From: Oscillospiraceae bacterium
GTDB lineage: Bacteria > Bacillota > Clostridia > Oscillospirales > Oscillospiraceae
Assembly: GCA_009781515.1 (NCBI GenBank)
Contig: WQXY01000002.1
Coordinates: forward strand, 1-64,000
Length of the DNA stretch: 64,000 nucleotides
Direction of reading: 5' to 3'
Shown: one piece after another, positions 43,011 through 52,091 of the stretch
How the letters are laid out: each line of letters starts with the position of its first letter
How positions within the stretch are numbered: the stretch's first letter is position 1
The notes under the pieces: model-generated
The model's database searches: none
Told to the model about the DNA's origin: nothing
Seen by the model: the letters and a program-made list of their open reading frames with translations, nothing else
Position numbers and translations under genes: made by a program

Positions 43011-44309
43011 GTGCAAAACTATTATCAGTCAAATATCGAATGTATGCCGCATGATGAAATAATCGAGCTGCAAAACAAGCGTCTCGCAGCACAGGTGCGG
43101 CATGTTTGGGATAACGTCCCTTATTATAAGCAAAAAATGGAAGAAAAAGGTGTTACACCCGATGATATCAAATCTATCGGAGACCTGCACAAGCTGCCGT
43201 TTATAACAAAAGATGATTTACGTGAGGCTTACCCTTACGGCTTACTTGGTGTTCCGCTTAAAGATGCAATCCGTATCCAGTCTACAACGGGCACAACAGG
43301 CAAGCGGGTTATCGCTTTTTATACCAAAGAGGATATCGAAATTTGGGAAGACTGCTGCGCGCGTGCGATTGCCGCTGCGGGAGGCACAAATGAAGATGTC
43401 GTACAAGTGGCGTACGGCTACGGACTATTTACAGGCGGTCCGGGCATGAACGGCGGCTCTCAAAAGCTTGGTTGCCTAACTCTTCCGATGTCATCGGGTT
43501 TTACCGACAGACAGCTTGAATTTATGTGTGACCTTGAAGCGACAATACTTTGTTGCACCCCATCTTATGCAGAATATATAGCGGAGTCCCTCGAGGAGTC
43601 GGGGCTGGGCGGCAAGATTAAGCTCAAAGCGGGGATATTCGGTGCCGAGGCTTGGAGTAATGAGATGCGCGTCCGCCTTGAAGAAAAGCTTGGTATCAAG
43701 GCATACAACATATACGGAACGGCTGAGCTGATTGGTCCGGGAGTTTCGTTTGAGTGCTGCGAGCAGACAGGTATGCACATCAACGAAGACCATTTTATCG
43801 CAGAAATAATCGACCCGGAAACCTGCGAGGTACTGCCTCCCGGTTCAAAGGGCGAGATTGTATTTACATGTATAACTAAAAAAGCGTTTCCGCTTTTGCG
43901 TTTTAGAACACGTGATATAAGTCTTTTGAGCCGTGAGGGCTGCTCATGCGGCAGAACACTTATGAAAATGTCGAGACTTATGGGTCGCAGTGACGATATG
44001 CTCATTATCAGAGGCGTTAATGTGTTCCCGTCGCAAATTGAAACTGTTTTGATTGAGTACGGTCTTTCGGCAAACTATCAGCTTGTTGTTGACAGGGTAA
44101 ACCATGCAGACACCTTGGAAGTGCGGGTTGAGCTGACACCGGAAATGTTCTCGGATACGGTCAGAGGCGTTGAGGGCAGGGAAAAAGAGCTTAGCGAAAA
44201 GATTAAAAATGTCTTGGGTGTGTCTGCGAAAATTAAGCTTGTTGCACCGAAATCAATAACCCGCAGCGAGGGCAAAGCAATCAGAGTAATCGACAACAGG
44301 AAGATATGA
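43011..44309 (+). CDS. paaK: Phenylacetate-CoA ligase family protein
   Basis: A 432-residue AMP-forming ligase. The ATP motif is QSTTGTTGKRV, and further motifs are NIYGTAELIGPG, FRTRDIS and the C-terminal RGVNVFPSQIE. It interconverts an arylacetate plus ATP and CoA with the arylacetyl-CoA. With IorAB it could either activate aryl acids or, run in reverse, release arylacetate while conserving energy. GTG 43011 is used, with AAAGGAAAA upstream. The paaK symbol is by family resemblance. Confidence 0.9.
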   Translation: MQNYYQSNIECMPHDEIIELQNKRLAAQVRHVWDNVPYYKQKMEEKGVTPDDIKSIGDLHKLPFITKDDLREAYPYGLLGVPLKDAIRIQSTTGTTGKRVIAFYTKEDIEIWEDCCARAIAAAGGTNEDVVQVAYGYGLFTGGPGMNGGSQKLGCLTLPMSSGFTDRQLEFMCDLEATILCCTPSYAEYIAESLEESGLGGKIKLKAGIFGAEAWSNEMRVRLEEKLGIKAYNIYGTAELIGPGVSFECCEQTGMHINEDHFIAEIIDPETCEVLPPGSKGEIVFTCITKKAFPLLRFRTRDISLLSREGCSCGRTLMKMSRLMGRSDDMLIIRGVNVFPSQIETVLIEYGLSANYQLVVDRVNHADTLEVRVELTPEMFSDTVRGVEGREKELSEKIKNVLGVSAKIKLVAPKSITRSEGKAIRVIDNRKI

Positions 44310-44320
44310 GGTGGGTTGAT

Positions 44321-44752
44321 ATGACAATTAAACAATTATCAATATTTGTTGAAAATGAAGCAGGCAAGCTTGTCGAAGCACTCGAAACACTCGCAGATGC
44401 AAAAATCGACATGCGCGCACTTTCGCTTGCAGACACCGAAAATTATGGTATCCTGCGAATAATTGCCGACAAGCCCGAGCAGGCACTCACGGTGCTAAGT
44501 GATGCGGGTTTTGTTGTTAAAGTGACCGACGTTATCCCCGTTGCTGTCGGTGACAAGCCGGGCGGATTTGCCGCTGTGCTTCGTATTCTCGCCGACGCGG
44601 GGATCGATGTTGAATATACATACGCATTTGTTGCACACAGTCATGACAGTGCGTATGTGATACTTCGTGTCTCAGACAACGACGCGGCTGTAAATGTGCT
44701 CACAAAAGGGGATGTAACAATCTTAACCCCCGAAAAAATATATGAAATGTAA
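44321..44752 (+). CDS. Tandem ACT-domain protein
   Basis: A 143-residue protein made of two ACT domains (about 3-65 and 70-140): IKQLSIFVENEAGKLVEALE opens the first and VGDKPGGFAAVLRILADAGI the second. ACT pairs bind amino acids as regulators. Proteins like this often sit beside PaaK-type ligases, where they may sense an aromatic amino acid. ATG 44321 follows GAGGTGGG. Confidence 0.88.
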   Translation: MTIKQLSIFVENEAGKLVEALETLADAKIDMRALSLADTENYGILRIIADKPEQALTVLSDAGFVVKVTDVIPVAVGDKPGGFAAVLRILADAGIDVEYTYAFVAHSHDSAYVILRVSDNDAAVNVLTKGDVTILTPEKIYEM

Positions 44753-44765
44753 GTGATGTTTGTAT

Positions 44766-45443
44766 ATGAAAAAAATTGTAATAGCACGTCCGGACACAAA
44801 TAAAATAGTTCTCACAGCAATGCTCTCCGCAATTGCCTGTGTTGTAATGCTTCTCGTTCGCATTAACTTTATGCCTGCGGCACCGTTTTTAGTCTATGAC
44901 CCGAAAGATATCATAATCGCAATCGGCGGGTTTATAATAGGTCCGTTTGCGGTAATTGCAATGGCGATAATTGTCTCACTCGTTGAAATGCTGACAGTCA
45001 GTGCAGACGGTGTTGTGGGTCTGATAATGAATATTCTCTCGTCATGCTCTTTTGCGCTGCCCGCTGCAATTATATACAAAAAGGTACACACATTAAAAGG
45101 TGCGGTAATCGGGCTTGTCGCAGGGTGGCTCTTTGTGACGGGTGTCATGGTAATGTGGAACTACATTATAACTCCGATCTACAGAGGCTTTCCGCGTGAA
45201 GTTATCGTGCCGATGCTGCTGCCGGTATTTGCTCCGTTTAACCTGATAAAATACGGTCTTGCTGCTGCGACAACCATGCTTGTATACAAACCGCTTTCAC
45301 TTGCTTTAATGAAAGCGGGAGCATTGGAAAAAACCGAAGCAAAAACAAAGGCAAAACAGCTGATTGTCGGCACCGCAATCGCCGTAGGTTTAGCAGCAAT
45401 ACCCTGTATATTATTGCTTCTTGTCCTGCAAGGCGTTATTTAG
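44766..45443 (+). CDS. ECF transporter substrate-binding (S) component, RibU-like
   Basis: A 225-residue membrane protein with five or six helices. The start of the first helix region (KIVLTAMLSAIACVVMLLVRI), the segment DPKDIIIAIGGFIIGPFAVI and PREVIVPMLLPVFAPFNLIKY resemble riboflavin-type S components, including the acidic-residue segment before helix 3. It would bind a vitamin and use a shared energising module encoded elsewhere. Its reason for lying at the end of the aryl-acid array is unclear. It converges with the next gene, the two stop regions overlapping by four bases. Confidence 0.8.
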   Translation: MKKIVIARPDTNKIVLTAMLSAIACVVMLLVRINFMPAAPFLVYDPKDIIIAIGGFIIGPFAVIAMAIIVSLVEMLTVSADGVVGLIMNILSSCSFALPAAIIYKKVHTLKGAVIGLVAGWLFVTGVMVMWNYIITPIYRGFPREVIVPMLLPVFAPFNLIKYGLAAATTMLVYKPLSLALMKAGALEKTEAKTKAKQLIVGTAIAVGLAAIPCILLLLVLQGVI

Positions 45444-45898
45444 AAGCTCTCTAAAAGTTCGAGTAAAAACGGCAGACCGTCTCCTGCGTCAAGATAGGAA
45501 TAACAGCCGCTGCCGTCACCATAATTGCCTTTTTGTCGCAAAGTCATGCCGAAACCCTCGCATGACTTTATTACATTTGTCATGCCTTTTACACCAAATG
45601 CTATGTGGTGCAGACCCTCGCCATGCTCAGTGAGAAAATCACGCCATACGCTCGGCGTATCATTTGGCTCAATGAGTTCAAGCTGCACACCATTGCCGAC
45701 AGAGAAAAATGCCATGCGGCAGCGTGCGTCCGGTGCGGGTTTGCCGTTTATTTCGGTTTTTGTGACGGCAAAATCACCTGCGTCAATAGTAGGCGGCACA
45801 TCAATGCCGAAAAATTTTGCCAAACGTGTTTTGGTTTTTTCGATATCATTTACAACCAAAGCCACTTGCGTTAAAACATCAGTTCCGATAATGCTCAT
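45440..45898 (-). CDS. VOC-superfamily protein (methylmalonyl-CoA epimerase-like)
   Basis: A 152-residue glyoxalase-fold protein with the paired beta-alpha-beta-beta-beta modules. The likely metal ligands are in TQVALVV (Gln at the usual His position), VQLELIEP, LHHIAFGV and LLELLE. Overall length and GEGLHHIAF resemble methylmalonyl-CoA epimerase, but the first ligand differs, and no mutase genes are near. ATG 45898 follows AAGGAGGA. Confidence 0.78.
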   Translation of the reverse strand: MSIIGTDVLTQVALVVNDIEKTKTRLAKFFGIDVPPTIDAGDFAVTKTEINGKPAPDARCRMAFFSVGNGVQLELIEPNDTPSVWRDFLTEHGEGLHHIAFGVKGMTNVIKSCEGFGMTLRQKGNYGDGSGCYSYLDAGDGLPFLLELLESF

Positions 45899-45929
45899 TA
45901 GTAAAATCCTCCTTTTTGTTTTATTCATG

Positions 45930-46673
45930 TTATGAGCTTAACATCAAATATTTCTCATAGTACCTATCTCCAAGCTCATATAGAGCCTGTCGGCTGAAAT
46001 GAATTATATCATCGTTTCCGACCACTTCGCTGTTTGACGTCAAGCCTGTTGTTTCCGTAAATGCGCCATGCCCTATATCCGAGCAGACATCTTTGATTGC
46101 AGTGACTATCGGCTTGCACACTTCGGTATTTTCGTTATACCACTGAGGCACAAGGTCGCCTGCAATAAACGGAAGGCTTTTTTGCCCTGCAGTTTCTCTA
46201 ACATTTTCTACAAGCGTGCGAAGATTTTTATAGTGTATGTCGCGTACGGGATTTGCCGTGTCGCTCTCGCCTTGGTGCCATAAAAACACAACGGCTTTAT
46301 TTTCGGGGTTCATAGACAGTGCCTTTTCTATCATTTCAATCATTTTTAGAAACAAATCATCTTTCAGACCCCAGCGGCGGTCATGGAAGCCCGTGCCGCC
46401 GACTGCTGCCATAAGAATGAGCAGCTTGCGTCCGTCCTTTAATCTGCCGCGCTGCACATACCTGTCGGCAAATGTTAAAGAAAGGTTGCCTATAGTATTG
46501 CCCTCGTAAAAATTCTCACGGGCAATATCTATGCCAAGGTCGCTTTTCATCATGAGTATTTCGGGACGCGGCTCATAGGGAACATCTACCGCGCCGATGC
46601 CGCAGCCCTCGCTGTTTGATTGCCCGCCTTGAATGATAATGTCAAATTTTTCATTGCTGTAATCTTGTAGCAT
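45930..46673 (-). CDS. SGNH-type carbohydrate acetylesterase (SASA/DUF303 family)
   Basis: A 247-residue hydrolase without signal peptide. The nucleophile Ser is in QGGQSNSEG, the oxyanion block is FLWHQGESD and the catalytic His is in DDIIHFS near the C-terminus. The family removes acetyl groups from sialic acid or plant polysaccharides. Its cytosolic location suggests action on imported oligosaccharides. AAAGAGGATT precedes the ATG. Confidence 0.85.
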   Translation of the reverse strand: MLQDYSNEKFDIIIQGGQSNSEGCGIGAVDVPYEPRPEILMMKSDLGIDIARENFYEGNTIGNLSLTFADRYVQRGRLKDGRKLLILMAAVGGTGFHDRRWGLKDDLFLKMIEMIEKALSMNPENKAVVFLWHQGESDTANPVRDIHYKNLRTLVENVRETAGQKSLPFIAGDLVPQWYNENTEVCKPIVTAIKDVCSDIGHGAFTETTGLTSNSEVVGNDDIIHFSRQALYELGDRYYEKYLMLSS

Positions 46674-46723
46674 AATAAAATCCTCTTTCTAATTGTGTTA
46701 TAATAAAGAACATGAGGTGGAAA

Positions 46724-47002
46724 ATGAAAATATATGAGTATGATGCGGTTATAGAGCCTGCCGACAAAGGCGGTGCATATGTACCGTTTCCGTATGATAT
46801 CCGTGAAGAGTTCGGAAAGGGCAGGGTAAAGGTTTACGCCACATTTGACGGTGAGCCATATGAGGGTAGCATTGTAAACATGGGTGTAAAAAACGAAGAC
46901 GGCTCAGTGTGCTATATCATAGGAGTGCTCAAAGATATCCGCAACAAAATCGGCAAACATCCGGGGGATACAGTGCATGTGACGATTAGGGAAAGACCGT
47001 AA
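46724..47002 (+). CDS. DUF1905 family protein
   Basis: A 92-residue protein matching the DUF1905 pattern: KGGAYVPFPYDIREEFGKGR, then VYATFDGEPYEGSIVNMG and a final IGKHPGDTVHVTI. The family is a small beta-barrel of unknown function. ATG 46724 is preferred because GAGGTGG stands just before it; ATG 46712 is upstream in frame. Its end overlaps the end of the convergent nuclease gene by 17 bases. Confidence 0.85.
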   Translation: MKIYEYDAVIEPADKGGAYVPFPYDIREEFGKGRVKVYATFDGEPYEGSIVNMGVKNEDGSVCYIIGVLKDIRNKIGKHPGDTVHVTIRERP

Positions 47003-47741
47003 GTCCGACAGGGCAGTGGTCGCTGCCGTATATTTCGGGCATTATAAAAGCATCGTCAATCTTGTCGGTCAAGCGGTTTGAACCGACAAAATAGTCAATA
47101 CGCCAGCCGACATTCCGCTCGCGGACACCGGGCATATATGACCACCATGTGTAAGCATATTGCTTGTCGGGATACAAATAACGAAAGAAATCCGTAAACC
47201 CCGCATCAAGCAGCTGCGTCATTTTGCCGCGCTCTTCATCGGTAAAGCCGGCATTTCGCCTGTTGGTTTTTGAATTCTTTATGTCAATTTCCTGATGGGC
47301 ACAGTTTAAGTCGCCGCATATAACAACAGGCTTTTTGGCGTCAAGCTTTAGCAAATATTCACGAAAATCATCTTCCCAACGCATACGGTATGGGAGCCGC
47401 CTGAGTTCATCTTGTGAATTGGGAGTATATACATTAACAAGGTAAAACCCGTCAAATTCCAATGTGATGATACGCCCCTCATGGTCGTGCTCGTCAATGC
47501 CCATATCATAAGATACGGACAAAGGCGGTACTCTTGTAAACACGGCAGTTCCCGAGTATCCTTTTTTGTCCGCACTGTTCCAATACTGTAGGTATCCGTC
47601 CGGATTTATCTCGGCTTGTCCCTGCTCCATTTTTGTTTCCTGCAGGCAGACGACATCCGCATCAACGCTTAAAAAGAAGTCCATAAAGCCCTTTTTTAAG
47701 CAGGCACGAAGACCATTAACATTCCACGACATCAGCTTCAT
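46986..47741 (-). CDS. xth: Exodeoxyribonuclease III
   Basis: A 251-residue AP endonuclease/3'-exonuclease of the ExoIII/Ape1 family. Motifs in order: SWNVNGLRA, CLQETKME, NVYTPNSQD, CGDLNCAHQEID and the catalytic YGSDHCPVGL. It repairs abasic sites and damaged 3' ends. AGAGGGAT precedes the ATG. A single gene. Confidence 0.93.
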   Translation of the reverse strand: MKLMSWNVNGLRACLKKGFMDFFLSVDADVVCLQETKMEQGQAEINPDGYLQYWNSADKKGYSGTAVFTRVPPLSVSYDMGIDEHDHEGRIITLEFDGFYLVNVYTPNSQDELRRLPYRMRWEDDFREYLLKLDAKKPVVICGDLNCAHQEIDIKNSKTNRRNAGFTDEERGKMTQLLDAGFTDFFRYLYPDKQYAYTWWSYMPGVRERNVGWRIDYFVGSNRLTDKIDDAFIMPEIYGSDHCPVGLTVFP

Positions 47742-47764
47742 TTGTTATCCCTCTTTATTGAAAC

Positions 47765-47788
47765 CCCACAGCCGCTTGACTGTGGGAT
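47765..47788 (-). terminator. Hairpin after tRNA-Leu
   Basis: CCCACAG and CTGTGGG form a 7-bp stem with an eight-base loop just downstream of the minus-strand tRNA. The T run is short, so it is a probable terminator or processing hairpin. Confidence 0.45.
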
Positions 47789-47815
47789 TTTACCACGGGG
47801 TTATACAAAACCTGT

Positions 47816-47901
47816 GGTGCGCGAAGCGAGACTTGAACTCGCACGCCCGTAGGACACATGGCCCTCAACCATGCCTGTCTACCAATTCCAGCACTCGCGC
47901 A
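47816..47901 (-). tRNA. tRNA-Leu (anticodon GAG)
   Basis: On the minus strand the acceptor GCGCGAG pairs with TTCGCGC before the discriminator A and an encoded CCA. The D region is CTGGAATTGGTAGACAG, the anticodon stem CATGG/CCATG encloses loop TTGAGGG with anticodon GAG, a long variable arm follows as in Leu tRNAs, and the T arm is GCGAGTTCAAGTCTCGC. It reads CUC/CUU leucine codons. Confidence 0.92.
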
Positions 47902-47968
47902 TATTTTTAGAGCCGAAGTAGATTATACAAACACTATTCGGGTTTGTCAATAAAAACATAAAAAAAGC

Positions 47969-47997
47969 TTGACAGGATAATTTCGGTCGTGTAATAT
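47969..47997 (+). promoter_or_regulatory. Sigma-A promoter of SPFH operon
   Basis: TTGACA (47969-47974) and TAATAT (47992-47997) with 17-base spacing, 44 bases before the SPFH gene. Confidence 0.7.
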
Positions 47998-48040
47998 TAA
48001 AGTGATATCAAAATGATATGAGAAATTGGAGGAATAAAGA

Positions 48041-49093
48041 ATGGCAGCAGACAATAAAAACCTACAGCACGAGGAAGTAGAAATCAAAGCAATGAGCGGC
48101 ATGGCATGTATGATAATGAACATACTCGCTACTATAGCCGCTACTGCCGCATTTGTGGTTGGCGTAATTATGGTTGAGGGAACAGGCATTTCGTGGGGCA
48201 ACACGACAGTTGCGGTGGTGCTCATGGTGGTCGGCGGACTGTACTCATTTTTGGTGGGACCCATGTTTTTCGCAGGACTAAAAATTCTTAAGCCAAACGA
48301 AGCGTATGTTCTGACACTTTTCGGCAGATACTTCGGCACACTCAAAGGAGCGGGCTTCTATTGGGTGAACCCGTTTTGTGTTGCGGTAAACCCGACGGCA
48401 GGTGTCACATCGGCAACAACTGCTTCGTTCAAATCACCGGCGGAAGCAAGCGGCTCTTTAGCAGGTACTCTGAACGCACTCAACACAATGAGCCGTATCA
48501 ACAAAAAGATATCACTCAAAGATATGACCCTCAGCAATGACAAACAAAAAATCAACGACCAGCTCGGAAATCCGATTATAATCGGAACAGTTGTTATCTG
48601 GAAAGTGGTAAATACCGCAAAAGCAGTGTTTAACGTAGATAACTATAAGGAATTTTTATCAATCCAATGCGACTCCGCACTTCGTAACATTGTACGGCTC
48701 TACCCGTATGACTCTGTCGGCATGGACAATGAAGCGTCATTGCGTGGCAGCAGCATGGAGGTTGCAGGGAAGCTTCGTGACGAAATCCAAGCAAAGGTCG
48801 ATAATGCAGGGCTTGAAATTATAGAAGCCCGTATCACAAATCTTTCATACTCAGAGGAAATTGCCGCAGTCATGCTGCAAAGGCAACAGGCTTCAGCGAT
48901 TATTGATGCACGTAACATGATAGTTGAAGGTGCGGTCGGCATGGTTGAAATGGCGCTTGCAAAGCTCAGCGAAAATAATATCGTAGAGCTTGATGAGGAG
49001 CGTAAGGCTACAATGGTCAGCAATCTGCTTGTTGTGCTCTGCGGTAACAGAGATGCTCAGCCCGTTGTAAACACCGGCTCGCTGTATCAGTAA
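48041..49093 (+). CDS. SPFH/band-7 domain membrane protein
   Basis: A 350-residue protein. Two membrane helices (about 30-55 and 58-85) are followed by a slippery-turn-like start of the SPFH domain ([20 protein letters not shown]). The domain contains [16 protein letters not shown] and ESLRG-like [18 protein letters not shown], and ends in a helical region ([19 protein letters not shown]). SPFH proteins form large ring or cage assemblies that organise membrane microdomains. GGAGGAATAAAG precedes the ATG. A small Arc-like gene follows 29 bases later and is probably in the same operon. Confidence 0.9.
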   Translation: MAADNKNLQHEEVEIKAMSGMACMIMNILATIAATAAFVVGVIMVEGTGISWGNTTVAVVLMVVGGLYSFLVGPMFFAGLKILKPNEAYVLTLFGRYFGTLKGAGFYWVNPFCVAVNPTAGVTSATTASFKSPAEASGSLAGTLNALNTMSRINKKISLKDMTLSNDKQKINDQLGNPIIIGTVVIWKVVNTAKAVFNVDNYKEFLSIQCDSALRNIVRLYPYDSVGMDNEASLRGSSMEVAGKLRDEIQAKVDNAGLEIIEARITNLSYSEEIAAVMLQRQQASAIIDARNMIVEGAVGMVEMALAKLSENNIVELDEERKATMVSNLLVVLCGNRDAQPVVNTGSLYQ

Positions 49094-49122
49094 AATCCGT
49101 ATAGTAAATAGGAAGTGCCGTC

Positions 49123-49296
49123 ATGAATGACAACAACGCCATAAATGGCGACAACACTAAAAAGCAAGTTCCGCTGCGACTGTCGGCAACACTTTGGAAA
49201 GAACTTGTAGCTTGGGCTGAGCAGGATTTTCGCTCCCTCAACGGGCAAATCGAGTTTTTGCTTAGTGAGGCTGTGAAGAAGCGCAAAAACAAGTGA
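49123..49296 (+). CDS. 57-residue Arc-like ribbon-helix-helix protein
   Basis: A very small gene easily missed: ATG 49123 to TGA 49296, with GGAAG eight bases upstream. After a polar N-terminus comes a strand (QVPLRLSATLW) and two helices (KELVAWAEQDF, SLNGQIEFLLSEAVKK), the pattern of Arc/MetJ-type DNA-binding dimers. It follows the SPFH gene, and such a small partner next to SPFH proteins is a pattern I have seen in related Firmicutes. It may regulate the operon or bind the SPFH assembly. Confidence 0.75.
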   Translation: MNDNNAINGDNTKKQVPLRLSATLWKELVAWAEQDFRSLNGQIEFLLSEAVKKRKNK

Positions 49297-49326
49297 AGGA
49301 TAATCAAAAAAAGAGATTGCGGCTCG

Positions 49327-49360
49327 GGGGTTAGTCAATCGAAGTTGACAAACCCCCGTC
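49327..49360 (+). terminator. Terminator between convergent genes
   Basis: CGGGGGTTAGTCAA (49327-49340) pairs with TTGACAAACCCCCG (49347-49360) with one mismatch. It lies between the Arc-like gene and the convergent chemotaxis gene and could serve both. Confidence 0.65.
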
Positions 49361-49369
49361 CCCTTGTCA

Positions 49370-51097
49370 CTAATTAATTGCGTTGAGATACAATTTCGGG
49401 TCGCCTTCGTCTTTTAGCTTAAACTGTGTCGTCAGTTGCTTTAACATGTTGGACTGACTACTCATCTGCTCAGATGCGGCTGCACTTTCCTGTGCGGTCG
49501 CACTGTTTTGTTGAACGACCTGAGTTACTTGATTTATGCCGATGTTAATTTGCGAAATACTCTGCGACTGTTCCTCGGATGAAATTGCAATTTCCGAAAC
49601 AAGCTTGTTTGACTCGCTGATGCCGTTGGCGATTTCGTTGAGACTTGTGGCAGTTTCGCCTGCAAGCCGTGAGCCAAGCTCTGTTTTTTCTATTGTATCT
49701 TGAATAATGTCGCTGGTATCCTTTGCTGCCTGTGCACTCTTGGACGCAAGATTTCGCACTTCCTCTGCAACAACCGCAAATCCCTTTCCGTGCTGACCTG
49801 CACGGGCTGCTTCGACGGCTGCGTTAAGAGCGAGTATATTCGTTTGAAATGCGATGTCGTCGATTGTTTTAATAATATTGCCTATGGAATGACTGGCATC
49901 GTTTATCTCTTTGACAGCATTTATCATGCCGTCCATTTGACTTATGCCTTTTTCTGCGTCAACCTTGATTGCTGCTGAGAGCTTTGATGCTTCATTTGCA
50001 GTTTCCGCATTTTCTATTGTCCTTTGCGAAATCTCCGCCATTGAGCTTGAAAGCTGCTCTATTGATGCCGCCTGCTCGGTAGTTCCTTGTGCAAGAGCTT
50101 GCGCTCCGTCGGATATCTGGCTTGCTCCTGTTGAAACCTGATCTGTGGAGTTTTGTATTTCCGAAAACATAGAATTAAGGTTTTCAACCATTTTCTTTAC
50201 AGATTTGCCCATGACATCATTTTCGGAAAGAAGCTTTGTTTCAATGGTTAAATCGCCACCTGCAACTAATTCCAACTCCGCGGAAATATTGCTGACATGC
50301 TCAACAAATGAAGCAGCACCGCTTATAGCCCGCCCTATTTCATCTTTTACCTGTGCATATTTTCCGATAACCTCAACATCGGCAGGGTCGAGGATAATAT
50401 CGCCGGTGGTGCCTGCCTTGCTCATAAATGCGGCAAGCGGTAGAAGTGGCTTTGCAATGAGGCTTGAGATATACATTGCAAGGCTCATTGCGACCACTAC
50501 TGTTAAAACAAGAATGATAACCGACGTAATGAGCATTGTCCAAAACAGTTTTGTGTTGTTATTAACGCTCTCAAGTGCCCATGCATCATTTTGCAGCATC
50601 GCCTCTAAAAATCCTGCTACGAGCGTATTTCTGACTTCGACAACACTCGGGTCGTAAATAACATTATAAGCTTCTTCGGTGCTTATGAGGCTTGCTTCGC
50701 GTACCTTGCTTTTAATTCCGGCAAAATCCTTTAAGTATGTTTCCTTTGCGTGAAAATATGTTTTTTCTGCTGTAGCATCTGTTATAGTGCCCTCGTAGAT
50801 TTCGAAGAATTCTAACATTTCGCGTTCCAATTTATCCAAAACGCTTTTAATCCCATCTAACTTTGTTGGATTTCCCGCATTAAGTGCAAGACTGCGAACT
50901 TGGACGATTTGGTCCTGCAATGTTTCGCGAATGTCGCCCATGGCGCTCAGAGCCACGACATTAAAATTGTAGAGATCATCGTCGGCTTTGTTTATGGAAT
51001 TCATACCGACAATTCCGATAATGCCTACTACAACCGCCAAGACAACAACTATCATGAAGCCGATAATAAGCTTCAATGAGACTTTAAGATTTTTCAT
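49370..51097 (-). CDS. Methyl-accepting chemotaxis protein
   Basis: A 575-residue receptor. Helix 1 is at about residues 10-32; a helical-bundle ligand domain of about 150 residues outside the cell follows, then helix 2 near 185-210, a HAMP linker and a long cytoplasmic signalling coiled coil. The hairpin tip that binds CheA/CheW contains [18 protein letters not shown] and [19 protein letters not shown]. It has no C-terminal CheR pentapeptide. GGAGGTG precedes ATG 51097. It implies a motile, chemotactic host, although no flagellar gene is in the window. Confidence 0.93.
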   Translation of the reverse strand: MKNLKVSLKLIIGFMIVVVLAVVVGIIGIVGMNSINKADDDLYNFNVVALSAMGDIRETLQDQIVQVRSLALNAGNPTKLDGIKSVLDKLEREMLEFFEIYEGTITDATAEKTYFHAKETYLKDFAGIKSKVREASLISTEEAYNVIYDPSVVEVRNTLVAGFLEAMLQNDAWALESVNNNTKLFWTMLITSVIILVLTVVVAMSLAMYISSLIAKPLLPLAAFMSKAGTTGDIILDPADVEVIGKYAQVKDEIGRAISGAASFVEHVSNISAELELVAGGDLTIETKLLSENDVMGKSVKKMVENLNSMFSEIQNSTDQVSTGASQISDGAQALAQGTTEQAASIEQLSSSMAEISQRTIENAETANEASKLSAAIKVDAEKGISQMDGMINAVKEINDASHSIGNIIKTIDDIAFQTNILALNAAVEAARAGQHGKGFAVVAEEVRNLASKSAQAAKDTSDIIQDTIEKTELGSRLAGETATSLNEIANGISESNKLVSEIAISSEEQSQSISQINIGINQVTQVVQQNSATAQESAAASEQMSSQSNMLKQLTTQFKLKDEGDPKLYLNAIN

Positions 51098-51185
51098 GTG
51101 TAACACCTCCGGTTTTTTGTCTTTTTGATAATTGTAATCCTGTTATAAACCCTCGCGTTACACCATAGTCAAGAGTAATATAATA

Positions 51186-51228
51186 AATAATACAGCAAAT
51201 ATTAACAATAATATCTGCTGTATTATAT
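51186..51228 (-). terminator. AT-rich hairpin between nitroreductase and MCP genes
   Basis: ATAATACAGCA pairs with TGCTGTATTAT around an inner ATATTA stem, with T-rich sequence following on the minus strand. It lies between the end of the nitroreductase gene and the start of the chemotaxis gene. Confidence 0.5.
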
Positions 51229-51329
51229 AGAAAATTGTTGAAAGTGCACAAAATATGCGAAAAATAGACATTTTTGTGCAAAATACTGAGAAAATAGGGA
51301 AATGTGTTACACCACAGTTAGCCTATATT

Positions 51330-51851
51330 TTATGCCATATTTTCCCAGAAAACACGCTCGTCAAAAGTCAGTTTCGAGCGGCGGGAACCGTCGCCGTCAG
51401 GCAGCCCAATCGGCAAAACAACACGCAGGTGATAACGGCTTGAAGCTCCGAGAACCGCAAGTGCGGCTTTTTGATTATTTTCATCAAAATACGGACTGTC
51501 GAGCCAAAGCGAAGCGTATCCGAGAGCAGTAGCGGCGAGCAGCATTTGCGTTGCGGCAGAAGAATAATCCTCAACCTCAAAGTTGTATGGCGATTTGTGC
51601 CCCTCACTGTCAGTGAGCAGGGCAATAGCGGCGGGCGCAGTGAGCATACCCTCTGTCGGCACTACATCGCAGAGCTTTTGTACCTGCGAGCGGTTTTTTA
51701 GTATCACGAGCTTAACACACTGTGTATTATTTCCTGTTGGTGCCGCAAGCCCTGCCTCGGCAATGCTCCTGAGCACATCTGTCGGCACCTCATCGGGTAA
51801 AAATCTCTCTTTATGAGAATATCTTTCCTTAACAGTCTTAAAAAATTCCAT
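51330..51851 (-). CDS. Nitroreductase family protein
   Basis: A 173-residue FMN-dependent oxidoreductase. ERYSHKERF near the N-terminus is the FMN-phosphate site, AAPTGNNTQ follows, and the core includes EDYSSAATQMLLAATALGYASLWLD. It reduces nitro groups, quinones or similar substrates with NAD(P)H. ATG 51851 gives the usual family N-terminus; ATG 51869 is also in frame. The ribosome binding site is weak. Confidence 0.88.
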   Translation of the reverse strand: MEFFKTVKERYSHKERFLPDEVPTDVLRSIAEAGLAAPTGNNTQCVKLVILKNRSQVQKLCDVVPTEGMLTAPAAIALLTDSEGHKSPYNFEVEDYSSAATQMLLAATALGYASLWLDSPYFDENNQKAALAVLGASSRYHLRVVLPIGLPDGDGSRRSKLTFDERVFWENMA

Positions 51852-51894
51852 AAAAACACCGTCTTTCATGGGTATTATAGCATAAAAAGTATAT

Positions 51895-52073
51895 ATAACA
51901 GAAATAACATCTTCCTAATCAGTGGTATCCTTTCTAAATGTCTGTAAACTCATTTCATTAGAGCAACCAAACTCACTTCGTTCAAACATGGTTGCTCTTT
52001 TTCATTCCATTTCGTTAACAGACATTGGATAAATGATACCAAAGAGATTAGTAAGACATTATTTTCTGTTATA
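51895..52073. repeat. 179-bp imperfect palindrome
   Basis: Nested inverted segments run almost from end to end: ATAACAGAAA... with ...TTTTCTGTTAT, CTAATC (51915-51920) with GATTAG (52046-52051), TGGTATC (51923-51929) with GATACCA (52035-52041), ATGTCTGT (51938-51945) with ACAGACAT (52018-52025), and AGAGCAACCA (51960-51969) with TGGTTGCTCT (51989-51998), the last followed by T5 on the plus strand. It fills the gap between nitroreductase and aquaporin genes. It may be a miniature inverted-repeat element or a structured RNA; no open frame is present. Confidence 0.7.
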
Positions 52074-52091
52074 AATTTGTCTGTTACAATA

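Noticed and set aside
45440-45898. Calling the VOC protein a methylmalonyl-CoA epimerase
   Set aside because: The first metal ligand is Gln in place of His and no mutase or propionate genes are nearby; only a family-level call is kept.
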